Part shown: positions 8,931 through 17,800 of the stretch, piece after piece | How the letters are laid out: each line of letters opens with the position of its first letter | How positions within the stretch are numbered: position 1 is the stretch's first letter | Assembly (NCBI GenBank): GCA_025936205.1 | Contig: JAICTU010000033.1 | Span: forward strand, 1 to 30,476 | Source: Polyangiaceae bacterium | GTDB taxonomy: Bacteria; Myxococcota; Polyangia; Polyangiales; Polyangiaceae | DNA length: 30,476 nt | Direction of reading: 5' to 3' | The notes under the pieces: generated by a model | What the model was told of the DNA's origin: nothing | The model's input: the letters and a program-made list of their open reading frames with translations, nothing else | Databases searched by the model: none | Position numbers and translations under genes: made by a program

Positions 8931-11312
8931 GTGACAATGCGAGACCAGGAGCAGCTGGCCCTGCTGGTCGCTGAGATTGCGACCTTTCTTCAAGCGTGGC
9001 AGTCGCGGCTGAACGCCTGCAGCGCGCTCGATGCCGCCGAAAGCTCCACCCACGCGGCAACGGCAGAGCTGCTGGGCCGGCGTGCCGTGCAACTGGGCAC
9101 GGGTGGCCTGGCGCATCACCTCGCTCGCTGCGGTGAAGCGCTGCGTGGCACGCCCCCGAACCTGCCCGCGCTGCGCGAGGCACTGCGAGCCGTCTCCGAG
9201 ATCAGCTGGCAATTGCGTGAAGGGCTACGCGAAGAGCTGCGCTCGGCACAGCACGGGCGCCCCGTCGTGTCGCACGCGGCTGTATCTATCGCTGCCATGT
9301 CCATTGCTCCAGGGGAACAGAGCCAGCCTCGAGCAGCCGAGCCGGAGCCTCCCCCCCGACTCACCGAGGGTGGGCAGCGCGCGGCGCCCAACGTCGAGCT
9401 GGCGCAATCGCTCCTCGCGCCGCCCATGCTCTCTTCGTCGGCCATTGCTCCACTTCCTCTCGCAGCGAGCTCGAGCCCCAGCCGCGAAGAGCGGCGTCCG
9501 AACGGGGCGCCTCTGCCGCCCCGGCTCGAGCCCCCCATCGACACCGCGCAGGCAGTAGACGGAGCGCCACTGGTTGCCCCGGACGCAGCGAACGAGGAAC
9601 CACCTCGAAGTCGTCCGGGCTTGATCGCCACCTTGTTCGGCCTGCGCGCAAGGGGCCGCCCTGCCTCTTCCGCTCGGCGCGGCGTCGAGCTCGGTCATGC
9701 GCCGGTGCGACCCCCGGAGGCCCCGGCGAGCCTCTTCAAGTTTCGCGCCGTGGGCGCAGCACGCTCCGTGCTCGCGCCTCCACCGCTCGTTTCCGTGCGC
9801 GACGGCTTGCCTCCGCTAGCGGGTGCCCGCGCCGAGTCCAGTGCCTCCGGGGGGGTCAATGCGGATCTGGATGAGCGCCTGCAACAATTGCGGCCAGCAC
9901 CACGATCGAGTCGAAAAAGCGCCCGCGCCAGGCGGGGTCAGCCTGCCCCGAACGAGGCGCCGCGCACCAGCGGAGCCGTGAGCCGCAGCTCCTGGGGCAT
10001 CGTGCTTCTGATCACGGTTCCGGTGGGATTGCTGCTCGGCAATGCATTTTTGATCTTGGATCATCGGCTGCGCGATCACGAGCGGACACCGGAGACAGTA
10101 TCCCTCTCGCTCGGCAGCGCGACCGAAAGCCGGCTGCAGAGCGCGTCGGTCGCAGCGGATCCAGGCCCCTCGCAGCAACTGCAAGCTCTCGCCGCGCGCA
10201 TTCACGGTCTCGGCGGAGAAGAATCACCCGAGCTCTCGGCCTTGCTCGACACTGAGGCCAGCGCTGCGTACCACGCACTGGCGCAAGGCTGCGCCGGCAG
10301 CGCTGCCTGCGAGAGTCAGCGGCTCGCTCAGGACCTGCTTTCGCCGCACCAGCTGCCCGCGCACGCGGCACGCCCCTCGGGCCCGCCCCCACGCTGGATG
10401 GCCGGGCTCACCATCCCGGCCATCGGCGCCCACGATCATCCGGAAGTACAGCGCTGGCTCGAATATTACACAGGCCACTCCGTCGGGCGCGAGCTGTTCC
10501 AGACCATGCTCTTCCGCTGCGGAGCGCACCAGGATCTGATCAACAAGGCGTTGATCCATCATGGTCTGCCGCTGGACTTGATGGCGGTAGTGTTGACAGA
10601 GAGCGCCTGCGTCGGCGACGCCGAGTCCGCTGTCGGGGCTCGCGGACTGTGGCAATTCATGGCTCCCACTGCGCGCGCCTATCACCTGCTGGTGCAAGAG
10701 GGTGTCGTCGACGAGCGGCTCAGCCCGGTCAAGTCGACGGAAGCGGCGGTGCGCTTTCTCGGGGACCTGCACCGAAAGATGGGATCGTGGGAGATGGCCT
10801 TTGCAAGCTACAATGCCGGCGGCGGCCCATTTCGCATGCTCGCGAGGCTAGAGCAGTCCGGCGCGGCCGCTACGTTCTGGGACCTCGCCGAGGCACAATT
10901 AATCCCGGAAGAGACCGCACGCTATGTGCCCCGAATTCAGGCGTATGCGCTGATCCTAGCGAACCTGCGTCACTTCGACTTTTCCACCGCCCAGATGCGT
11001 ACGGCAGAGGAAACGGCGGACCTGGAGGTGCCCTCGCGCGCTCGCCTCGGGCAAGTGGCACGTGCCGCGGGAACGAGCGTATCTTATCTCCGCTCTCTCA
11101 ACCCCGACCTGGTGGGCACGGTCATACCGAGTTTGCCCGGGAACCGGTTCGTGCTCCAGGTGCCGAAAGCCGCGGCATTTCGTGCGCGCGAAACGCTGGG
11201 GCAATTCCTGCTCGAACAGCTCGACCAGTGTGTATCGAGCGCCTTTGACTGGGGGCGAGAGCAATTCACCGCGGATATGCAGGCAAAGTGTGCGGCGCGC
11301 CGGTCGCGGTGA
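8931..11312 (+). CDS. LT-A: membrane-anchored lytic transglycosylase (SLT/MltD-like) linked to T6SS
   Basis: The product is predicted to cleave peptidoglycan glycan strands in the periplasm. Residues (793 from GTG 8931; ATG 8937 is an alternative start) are arranged as follows. 1-105: cytoplasmic helical module with GTGGLAHHLARCGEAL. 110-350: Pro/Ala/Arg-rich linker. About 355-378: one transmembrane helix (WGIVLLITVPVGLLLGNAFL). 415-480: small Cys-containing region. 490-690: SLT domain. The SLT motifs are intact: catalytic Glu557 in LTES, GLWQFM (572-577) and SYNAG (626-630). A LysM-like segment (about 695-745) and a terminal FDWGREQF...C block follow. It lies divergent from the tssA operon and convergent with hcp. 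It is a paralogue of the gene at 22417-24843. TssL lacks a cell-wall domain, so a T6SS role in wall opening is likely but inferred. Confidence 0.85.
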   Translation: MTMRDQEQLALLVAEIATFLQAWQSRLNACSALDAAESSTHAATAELLGRRAVQLGTGGLAHHLARCGEALRGTPPNLPALREALRAVSEISWQLREGLREELRSAQHGRPVVSHAAVSIAAMSIAPGEQSQPRAAEPEPPPRLTEGGQRAAPNVELAQSLLAPPMLSSSAIAPLPLAASSSPSREERRPNGAPLPPRLEPPIDTAQAVDGAPLVAPDAANEEPPRSRPGLIATLFGLRARGRPASSARRGVELGHAPVRPPEAPASLFKFRAVGAARSVLAPPPLVSVRDGLPPLAGARAESSASGGVNADLDERLQQLRPAPRSSRKSARARRGQPAPNEAPRTSGAVSRSSWGIVLLITVPVGLLLGNAFLILDHRLRDHERTPETVSLSLGSATESRLQSASVAADPGPSQQLQALAARIHGLGGEESPELSALLDTEASAAYHALAQGCAGSAACESQRLAQDLLSPHQLPAHAARPSGPPPRWMAGLTIPAIGAHDHPEVQRWLEYYTGHSVGRELFQTMLFRCGAHQDLINKALIHHGLPLDLMAVVLTESACVGDAESAVGARGLWQFMAPTARAYHLLVQEGVVDERLSPVKSTEAAVRFLGDLHRKMGSWEMAFASYNAGGGPFRMLARLEQSGAAATFWDLAEAQLIPEETARYVPRIQAYALILANLRHFDFSTAQMRTAEETADLEVPSRARLGQVARAAGTSVSYLRSLNPDLVGTVIPSLPGNRFVLQVPKAAAFRARETLGQFLLEQLDQCVSSAFDWGREQFTADMQAKCAARRSR

Positions 11313-11381
11313 TCGGGCCGACGGACACCTGCCGCTCGACCGTCGCGTCACCGCCGGGGCTCTCGGCGCGCCGGCTCACGC

Positions 11382-11873
11382 TCAGGTCGCCCAGTCCTTG
11401 TTTGCGGCGATGTCCCAGCCCTTTGCGATCTTGGCGCCGCCGGACCCGCCCTCGACCTGCGGAGCGTACTCCACCTTCACCTTGCGGAAGTTGAGCATCA
11501 CCTGCTCGGTGAGTTCCTCCTGTCCATCCGCTCCGGTCTGCTGGTAGCCGGTCACGATGATATTGGAGAGATACACCTTCATGTACTCGAGAGGCGTCTT
11601 TCCCCCTGCTTTACGCACGGTGAGAACTCCGCTGTCCACGTGCTGACCATTGCAGCAGAACCAGAACAGTATGGGCGACGCCTTGTCGACCTTCTTGGTG
11701 ATGACCAGGTCCTGCATCGAGACCTTACCCGCACCCGAACCACCCCCCGTATGGGACGTCCCGGTCTGCGTTGCGCCAAAATTGGCTGAAAGCAGATCGA
11801 TCTCCTTGGCGTGCCCCGCGTCGATGGACTCGCCCTCTACCTTGTCGAGCTTCAGATACATATCAATGGCCAT
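11382..11873 (-). CDS. hcp: Hcp (TssD), T6SS tube protein
   Basis: Hcp forms stacked hexameric rings that make the inner tube, and it can carry effectors. The 163-residue product starts MAIDMYLKLDKVEGESIDAG. It has SVQ-like KVSMQDLVITKKVDKASPILF in mid-protein, then QTGADGQEELTEQVMLNFRKVKVEY, all typical Hcp blocks. The frame is open further upstream to 11999, but ATG 11873 is preceded at 5 nt by a perfect AAGGAG and matches the family start. Hcp is transcribed alone, facing away from tssJ and towards LT-A, so it has its own promoter. This fits its need for much higher expression than the baseplate genes. No C-terminal effector fusion is present. Confidence 0.97.
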   Translation of the reverse strand: MAIDMYLKLDKVEGESIDAGHAKEIDLLSANFGATQTGTSHTGGGSGAGKVSMQDLVITKKVDKASPILFWFCCNGQHVDSGVLTVRKAGGKTPLEYMKVYLSNIIVTGYQQTGADGQEELTEQVMLNFRKVKVEYAPQVEGGSGGAKIAKGWDIAANKDWAT

Positions 11874-12109
11874 GAGGTCTCCTTGTGAGTGCGCGAAGCC
11901 ACTCCACCCTTCCCCGTTGCCCGAAAGGCTGCCGGCGACAGCCGGGGCACCCGCTCGAGTTGCTCCCCGCTGGTAGTCCGTCCGAGGTGTGAGGGTCAAT
12001 AGGCCTGCGGCTGCGCTCGAGGTCTCGGCCGGCAGCGGAGCCAGTTGCTCGGCATCTCATTGCACCGTTGCTTTCCGTGCAGCGCGATGACGAATATACC
12101 TCGCCAAGC
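11874..12109. promoter_or_regulatory. Divergent hcp / tssJ intergenic region
   Basis: This 236-bp gap must hold the hcp promoter and probably the promoter of the tssJKLM-fha operon. On the minus strand TTGACC (11994-11999) could be a -35 element, but no convincing -10 box follows. On the plus strand a sigma-54-like element near 12050-12064 has the wrong spacing. I cannot name a regulator. Confidence 0.45.
11879..11884 (-). promoter_or_regulatory. Strong ribosome-binding site that fixes the hcp start
   Basis: AAGGAG on the minus strand, 5 nt before ATG 11873. It is the best Shine-Dalgarno match in the window and rules out the longer open frame that begins at 11999. Confidence 0.85.
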
Positions 12110-12703
12110 ATGGGGTGGAGGCGTTGGGGATCAATGGGCGCATTGCTGGGCGCATTGCTGGGCGCATTCCTGGGCGGATTGCTCGGCGCATTGCACTGCG
12201 CCTCGCCGGCGCCACCTGCACCGGCGGCGGCAGCCACGGAGTCGTGCAAGGCCGAGGCGGTGACGGTCACGTTGGCGGCCGGTGCGCAGTTGAACGACAA
12301 CTCGGGCGGGCCAGGACTCCCGGTCGCTGTTCGCATGTACCAGTTGCAGCGCGATAGTCGTCTGCGAAATGCAGCGTTCGACGCGGTCTGGCAAGACGAC
12401 AAGTCGGCCTTGAAGGAGGACCTGCTCGCCGTGGAGGAGCACACCGCATATCCCGGTCAGGAGGAACAGTTCCGGCTCGCCCTGCACCCCGATGCCATCG
12501 CGATTGCGGCGGTAGCGCTATTTCGTCAGCCTCAGGGCAACGACTGGTTCGTGATTTTCGATTTGCGAGCACAGAACGAGAAACCGCCTTGTCCGGTGGC
12601 CGAGCCAGTCATCAGCGTCTGGGTCGATCGCACGAAGATCCAGGATGGGCAGGGGCATGAGCTGGGAGCCTCGGCCGCTCCTCCACTGCGTGTTCGGGAA
12701 TGA
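12110..12703 (+). CDS. tssJ: TssJ (VasD-like), T6SS outer-membrane lipoprotein
   Basis: TssJ is the outer-membrane lipoprotein that binds the periplasmic end of TssM. From ATG 12110 the product has 197 residues. A charged WRRW segment and a very regular hydrophobic stretch (GALL repeated) end at Cys30 in GALHC, an unusual lipobox. The mature part shows the TssJ/VasD pattern: LNDNSGGPGLPVAVRMYQL (about 63-81), with SRLRNAAFDAVWQDD soon after. It also has GQEEQFRLALHPDAIAIAAVALFR and a C-terminal ISVWVDRTKIQ strand. It opens the tssJKLM-fha operon. ATG 12134, preceded by GGGG, is an alternative start but would lose the positive n-region. The signal peptide and the stop region both contain tandem repeats (separate entries). 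Confidence 0.9.
   Translation: MGWRRWGSMGALLGALLGAFLGGLLGALHCASPAPPAPAAAATESCKAEAVTVTLAAGAQLNDNSGGPGLPVAVRMYQLQRDSRLRNAAFDAVWQDDKSALKEDLLAVEEHTAYPGQEEQFRLALHPDAIAIAAVALFRQPQGNDWFVIFDLRAQNEKPPCPVAEPVISVWVDRTKIQDGQGHELGASAAPPLRVRE
12137..12196 (+). repeat. Five tandem 12-bp repeats in the tssJ signal-peptide code
   Basis: The unit is GGCGCATTGCTG. Copies at 12137 and 12149 are identical. Those at 12161, 12173 and 12185 differ at one to three positions. They encode GALL GALL GAFL GGLL GALH, directly before the lipobox Cys. Confidence 0.9.
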
Positions 12704-12742
12704 TGTTCGGGAATGATCATCCGGAGTGATGATCCGGAGTAG
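12691..12742 (+). repeat. Four tandem 13-bp repeats over the tssJ stop codon
   Basis: Units at 12691 and 12704 are identical (TGTTCGGGAATGA). Units at 12717 (TCATCCGGAGTGA) and 12730 (TGATCCGGAGTAG) are diverged copies. The tssJ stop codon is the last triplet of unit 1. The array fills most of the 71-bp gap before tssK. Confidence 0.85.
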
Positions 12743-12761
12743 CCACCAGCGCGCCAACGTC

Positions 12762-12768
12762 AGGAAAG
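12762..12768 (+). promoter_or_regulatory. Ribosome-binding site of tssK
   Basis: AGGAAAG, 6 nt before ATG 12775, supports the chosen tssK start just after the 13-bp repeat array. Confidence 0.75.
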
Positions 12769-12774
12769 TATTGC

Positions 12775-14136
12775 ATGCCGCAGAAGCCCGTATGGTCGGA
12801 GGGCGTGCTGGTCAGCCAGCACCACTTCCAGCAGCAGGATCGCTATCACGAAGAACTGCTGCGCGATCGTGTCTCCGCGCTGGCTCACTACGATTGGGGC
12901 ATCACTGCACTGGAGCTCGATCAGCGCGCTCTGGCCTCGAATGAGCTCCGAATTTCAAAGTTTCACGCCATCTGGCCCGACGGAGTGAGCGCCGGGTGTG
13001 GGGACGGCTACGAACAGCCCGCACCGGAGCCGCGCAATTTTGCCGCTGCTTTTGCCCCTGAGCTCGATCGCCTCGACGTGTTCCTCGGCTTGGCCCATGA
13101 ACATGCCGCAGCAGCCAGTGTGGGCCGGGCGAACGAGGGCAATGAGCCTCGGCGCTACATTCAGCAGACCACGCACGTCGTTGATGTCAACACCGGCGGA
13201 GCCCCGCTGGAGGTCGAATGGTGCAAGCCCAACCTGCGCCTCTTCCTCGGTAAGGAGCGCCACGATGGCTTCAACACCATCCGCATCTGCGAGCTGATTC
13301 GCCAGGGATCCGGGCAAGCCATCGTGCGCGACAACCATGTTCCGCCGGTATTGCACGTCGACGCTTCGCCCTTCATCAAGGCCGGTCTGCACCGGATCCT
13401 GACCGCTGCGATTGCCCAGCGCAACGCCCTGGCCGCAGAACGGAGCCAGAAGGCGGCGGGGGTCGAGTTCCACTCGGCTGCCGCGCAAACATTTTGGCTG
13501 CTGCACACGTTGAGCGGTGCAATCCCGGTTCTCTCCCACTTGCTGGAAACTCCCCGGGTGCATCCCGAAGAGGTGTACCTGGCCGTGGCCAGCTTGGTGG
13601 GCCAGCTGACGAGCTTTGTCGGTGACTCCGATCCGATGAGCCTGCCGAAGTTCAACTACCTGGAGCTGGGGGAGGTCTTCGAGAGCCTGTTTGCGCGAGC
13701 TGTTTCGCTGATCAGCGGAGAACGCGACCGCCCCTATACGGAGATCGAGCTCGAACGCCGCTCCGACGGCATGTACCTGGGGCGGATGCGCGATGCAAAG
13801 CTGGCTTCGCGCGAGTTGTTCGTGGCAGTGCGCGCCAATCTGGTCGATGCGGTGCTGCGAGACCGAGTACCGGCTGTGCTCAAGATTGCTGCCTGGAATC
13901 AGATCTATACCGTAGTCAAGCAAGCAGTGCGCGGCGTGCGCGTGGATGTGGAGTGGAATCCGTCCGCGGCGCTGCCGATTCGGCCAGGAACGTGCTTCTT
14001 CCGCGTGCGGCGTGAGGGCCCTTACTGGGACGAGATGAAGTCATCGTCCTCCATCGCCTTGTACCTGCCCTCCGACGGAGACTGGAGCGGCGCCACCGTG
14101 GCTGTCTATGCGATCGACGCCAAGCACCTCGGCTAG
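12775..14136 (+). CDS. tssK: TssK (ImpJ/VasE), T6SS baseplate-to-membrane connector
   Basis: TssK trimers link the baseplate wedges to the TssL/TssM membrane complex. The 453-residue product begins with the family signature VWSEGVLVSQHHFQQQDRY (residues 6-24). WCKPNLRLFLG (about 151-161) and RICELIRQGSGQA follow. DASPFIKAGLHRILTAAIAQRN (about 200-221) and the C-terminal PGTCFFRVRREGPYWDEMKSS (about 403-423) are also typical. Length is normal. The start is supported by a good ribosome-binding site. Its 3' end overlaps the tssL start by 29 bp, so the two are probably translationally coupled. Confidence 0.97.
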   Translation: MPQKPVWSEGVLVSQHHFQQQDRYHEELLRDRVSALAHYDWGITALELDQRALASNELRISKFHAIWPDGVSAGCGDGYEQPAPEPRNFAAAFAPELDRLDVFLGLAHEHAAAASVGRANEGNEPRRYIQQTTHVVDVNTGGAPLEVEWCKPNLRLFLGKERHDGFNTIRICELIRQGSGQAIVRDNHVPPVLHVDASPFIKAGLHRILTAAIAQRNALAAERSQKAAGVEFHSAAAQTFWLLHTLSGAIPVLSHLLETPRVHPEEVYLAVASLVGQLTSFVGDSDPMSLPKFNYLELGEVFESLFARAVSLISGERDRPYTEIELERRSDGMYLGRMRDAKLASRELFVAVRANLVDAVLRDRVPAVLKIAAWNQIYTVVKQAVRGVRVDVEWNPSAALPIRPGTCFFRVRREGPYWDEMKSSSSIALYLPSDGDWSGATVAVYAIDAKHLG

Positions 14137-14896
14137 CCGCTGCACCTCGAACAGGCGCCGCGGAACGCGCGCACGCGACGACGCTGCGCAGCCGTCCGAA
14201 CCACGCGGCGCCGATCTGCTCCTGTACCGCGCCTGCGCCGACGTCCTGGCGCTGGCCGCGCAATTGCCCGCGGCACCGTTGCCGCCCAGTCCCGCCGAGC
14301 TTCGTCAGCAACTGGTGGCGGCACTGGACAAGATGGTCAGCCGCGGGCGGCGAGCAGAGCTACCCGATCGAGATCTGGCAGAGGCGCGCTATGCACTCGT
14401 CGCATTCCTCGATGAACAGGTCCTGCGGGCATCCTGGCAAGGCCGGACGGAGTGGATGAACCGACCGCTGCAATTCGAATTGTACCAGGACAACAACGCC
14501 GGCGAGGATTTCTTCGTGCGGCTCAGCGCCCTGTTGCGCGGCGGCGATCGACCTCTCGCGGTGCAGGTCTACTATCTGTGCCTGGCCCTCGGATTCGAGG
14601 GCATGTACGCACAAAACGGCGATCGCCAATCGCTGGCGAAGTTCGTTCACGCCGCGCGTCGGCAGCTCGCGGCCGTCCTGCCCGCCACGGACTGTTCGAG
14701 CCCACACGGCGTTCCCGCGCGACGGACAACCTCCAGGACACAGGGCGGCAGCAGCTGGTTTTGGCTCCTCGGCGGCACGCTGCTGGTCGCTCTGACGATC
14801 GCGACGTCTGCCTGGTCGGTCGAGCGCTCGTTGCGCGCGGCGCTCTCGGGGCTCTCCGAGTCGCCGGCGCAGCTGTCACCGGGTCGAACGCGATGA
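14108..14896 (+). CDS. tssL: TssL (DotU/IcmH), short-form T6SS inner-membrane protein
   Basis: TssL is the cytoplasm-facing partner of TssM and receives the baseplate through TssK. The 262-residue product has the DotU core: LAEARYALVAFLDEQVLRASW (about 92-112), FELYQDNNAGEDFFVRL (about 123-139) and QVYYLCLALGFEGMY (about 154-168). One transmembrane helix (WFWLLGGTLLVALTIATSAW) lies at about 217-236, followed by a short tail. There is no C-terminal OmpA-like peptidoglycan-binding domain, so this is a short-form TssL. The N-terminal 35 residues are low-complexity, and ATG 14108 inside tssK is the only plausible ATG upstream of the domain. The stop overlaps the tssM start (ATGA, 14893-14896). 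Confidence 0.94.
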   Translation: MRSTPSTSASRCTSNRRRGTRARDDAAQPSEPRGADLLLYRACADVLALAAQLPAAPLPPSPAELRQQLVAALDKMVSRGRRAELPDRDLAEARYALVAFLDEQVLRASWQGRTEWMNRPLQFELYQDNNAGEDFFVRLSALLRGGDRPLAVQVYYLCLALGFEGMYAQNGDRQSLAKFVHAARRQLAAVLPATDCSSPHGVPARRTTSRTQGGSSWFWLLGGTLLVALTIATSAWSVERSLRAALSGLSESPAQLSPGRTR

Positions 14897-17800
14897 TGGC
14901 GATCGGGCTCATCCTGCTCGCGCTGCTCGCGATCACCTGGACGGCTGCGCTGCTGCTCGGGTGGCCACTGAGCGTGCCGCTCATGGTCTCGGCCTGTCTC
15001 GTAGTCTCCTGCGCTGCGCTCCTGGGTTTGCGTCATTGGCGGGCTCGACGTCGAGCTGCCGAGTTTGATTCCCAGCTGCGCCGGCGGGACTCCGCCCAGG
15101 ACCCCGACGATCCCGCGTCGGATCGGGCGATCGACGAGCTGCAGCAGCAAATTCGCAAGCTCACCAGCGCATTGCGCCGCAGCCAGCGCGCCTTCCCCTG
15201 GAACGACTCGCCGCTCTATGCGCTCCCCTGGTATCTCGTACTGGGGCCGCCTGGTGCCGGCAAGACGACCGCGCTGCAAACCTCTGGATTGAGCCTCAGG
15301 CAGCTCGGCGAGGGTAGCGCGAGGTCGGCGGGCAGCTACAGCACATCCGGCTGTGAGCCATGGTTCAGCGACCGGGGGGTGCTGTTCGATACCCCTGGCC
15401 GCTTGGTCGCGGGCGCATCAGGCAACGCCGAATGGTCTGCGTTGCTCGCCGAACTCCGGCGCAACCGTCGCCGCCGCCCCCTCGACGGCATCGTGCTCGT
15501 CTACAGCGTCGCCGAGCTGCTCGCGGAGCCGCCCGAGCAACTCGAGGAGACGGCACGACGGCTACGGCTGCGTCTCGAGGATCTCGGTGCCGAATTGGGC
15601 AGTGTGCTCCCCGTCTATCTGCTGCTCACCCAGGTGGATGCGTTGACCGGCTTCGGCGAGTTCCTCGCCGATCTGCCCGAGGGCATGAGGGACCATGTCT
15701 GGGGCGCCACGATCGAACCCACATCGCAGGCACTCGATCCAGTCGCCGCGTTCAAGTCCGAGTTTGATCTGCTGAAGAGCGTGCTGCATGCACAGCTACT
15801 GGAGCGTCTGCCCTCGCGGCGGCTCGCCGGTGACGCGGGCGCACGAGCGCTGCGCTTGCCAGCAGAGCTCGAAAATCTCCGTGCGCCGCTCGCGCGGCTC
15901 GTGGCAAGCTTGTTTCGTCCCGGCCGGCGTGAAGCGGCGGTGCTGCGGGGCTTCTACTTCTCCAGTAGCCGGGATGCTTCCGCGGGCGCCGGGCTCGCAC
16001 TGCGAGCGAGCCCCGAGACCCGCTTCGTCACGCGCACTCGCCTGCAGCCCGCCGCGTCGCGCAGCGCCTTCCTCGCCGAGCTTTTTTCCGAGGTCATTTT
16101 CAGCGACCGGGATTTCGCGACGCGCTCCCGGCGAGGTCTGCTCCTCGATCAGCGTCGGCAGCTCGCTTTCGGCGCGGCGGCGCTCGCGCTGTCCTTGCTG
16201 GGAGCGTTGCCCGCCGTGCTCGGCCTGGCCCGCAACTTGGCCCTGATCGACGCCACGCTCGACGATGCACGACAGGCAGGACGGATCGCTGGCAGCCCAG
16301 CGCTGACCGGCAACTCGCGAACGGCGCTCGAGCTGCTGGTCGATCGGAGCCAGCGGCTGGACGTGGAGGCGCAGCGTTTCAGTGTTCGGCATTGGTGGGG
16401 GCCGTATGTGGCAGCTCCCTTGCGGGATGCCGTCCGGCAGCGCTACCTGCAGCAACTCCACGCCATCGTGCAGGGCCCGCTGCAGGGCGGCCTCAGCGCT
16501 GCGATTCGCAGGGCTTCCGATGTGCGGGGGCTCGACCCTGCGGGCTTCCAGGCAGCTTTCAGCGATCTGAAGCTGTACCTGATGCTCGCGTATCCGGATC
16601 GACTCGATCTCGACTTCGCAGCGAACGCGCTCACCAAAACCTGGATGCTCCTGAGCGGACGCAGCGCTGACGACGCGTCCATCGCCGGCCATGTGCGCTC
16701 CTACCTGGAGGCCCTGCAGGCAGATCCCAGCTGGGCCTGGGTCGAGGACGGGGTACTGGTCGCGCGCGCGCGTGCGCAGCTCGCCGCGCAGCCCCTCGAA
16801 GAGATCCGCTACGCGGCGCTGGCGCGAGCGGCCGCGGAAGCGCCGCCGGTGCTGCCAGAACATATCTTCATCGGCGAGTCCGCACGCTACGTCACCAGCC
16901 ACGGAAAGTTGGAGGTCCCCGGGCTCTACACCGCGCTCGGCTGGCAAAAGGTACAGCCATTGCTGAAGCCGGATCGCGCCTCCGAGCTGACGCCCTGGGT
17001 GCTCGGCGAGCCGAGCGGAACGGCTTCGCCAGGCAGCGCCGAGCACCTCGAGAAGCTCTACTTCGACCGCTACGTCCGCGCCTGGATGGATTTTCTCGTG
17101 GGTCTCGACGTTGCAACACCCGCCCATTTGAACGCCGCGGTCGAGGAAATGGCCGCGCTCGACAAGGGTGAGGGCCCCTACGTACGGCTGTTTCGCCGCC
17201 TGGCAGAGAACACGAGGTTGGAGCGCGAGGCGCCGGGGGTGAAGGAGCAGGCGGTCGCGAAGGTCAGCCAGGTGGTGAATGCGCTCACGCCTGGTGGCCA
17301 GGCACCGGCCCCGGAACGCCAACCCACTCCTGTCGAAAGGTATTTCCGGCGTACCGTGCGCTTCGGCTTCGGCGACGCCGTGCCGGCGCCGGGCATCGAG
17401 CTCCCCCCGTCGCTGCTCAATCAATATCTGGACCAGCTGCGCGCACTGGAAGTCTCGCTGCGCCAGCTACAAGACTCCGGCGGCGATCCCAGCGCAGAAT
17501 TTGCCGCCGAGATGGCCCGTGCGTCCGCTTCGATCGAGCGCTTGCTCGCCGGGTTCGACCAGACCGAACGACTCGCCCTCGAACCGCTCCTCCTGAACCC
17601 CATTCGAGGCAGTCAGCGGATCGTCGAGGCCAAGGGGCGCTCAGCGCTCACGGACCGGTGGCGTGTCGAGGTGTGGGAGCCCTACCGGCAACTGGCAACG
17701 CGCTACCCCTTCGTAGCGCGTTCCGAGAGTGAAGTGGCGTTGGCTGACTTCGCGGAGTTTTTCCGACCGCAGAGCGGAACGCTCTGGAGATTCTACGAGG

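Noticed and set aside
11313..11381. Possible terminator hairpin between LT-A and hcp (CGGCGCGCCG palindrome)
   Set aside because: The palindrome has no loop or T-tract and is explained by high GC content.
12050..12064. Sigma-54-like promoter (GGCAT...TTGCA) upstream of tssJ
   Set aside because: The GG and GC dinucleotides are separated by 9 bases instead of the required 10, so it does not meet the consensus spacing.
15796..17424. Long minus-strand open frame inside tssM
   Set aside because: It is antisense to clear TssM coding sequence, has no recognisable family pattern, and such frames are common in GC-rich DNA.
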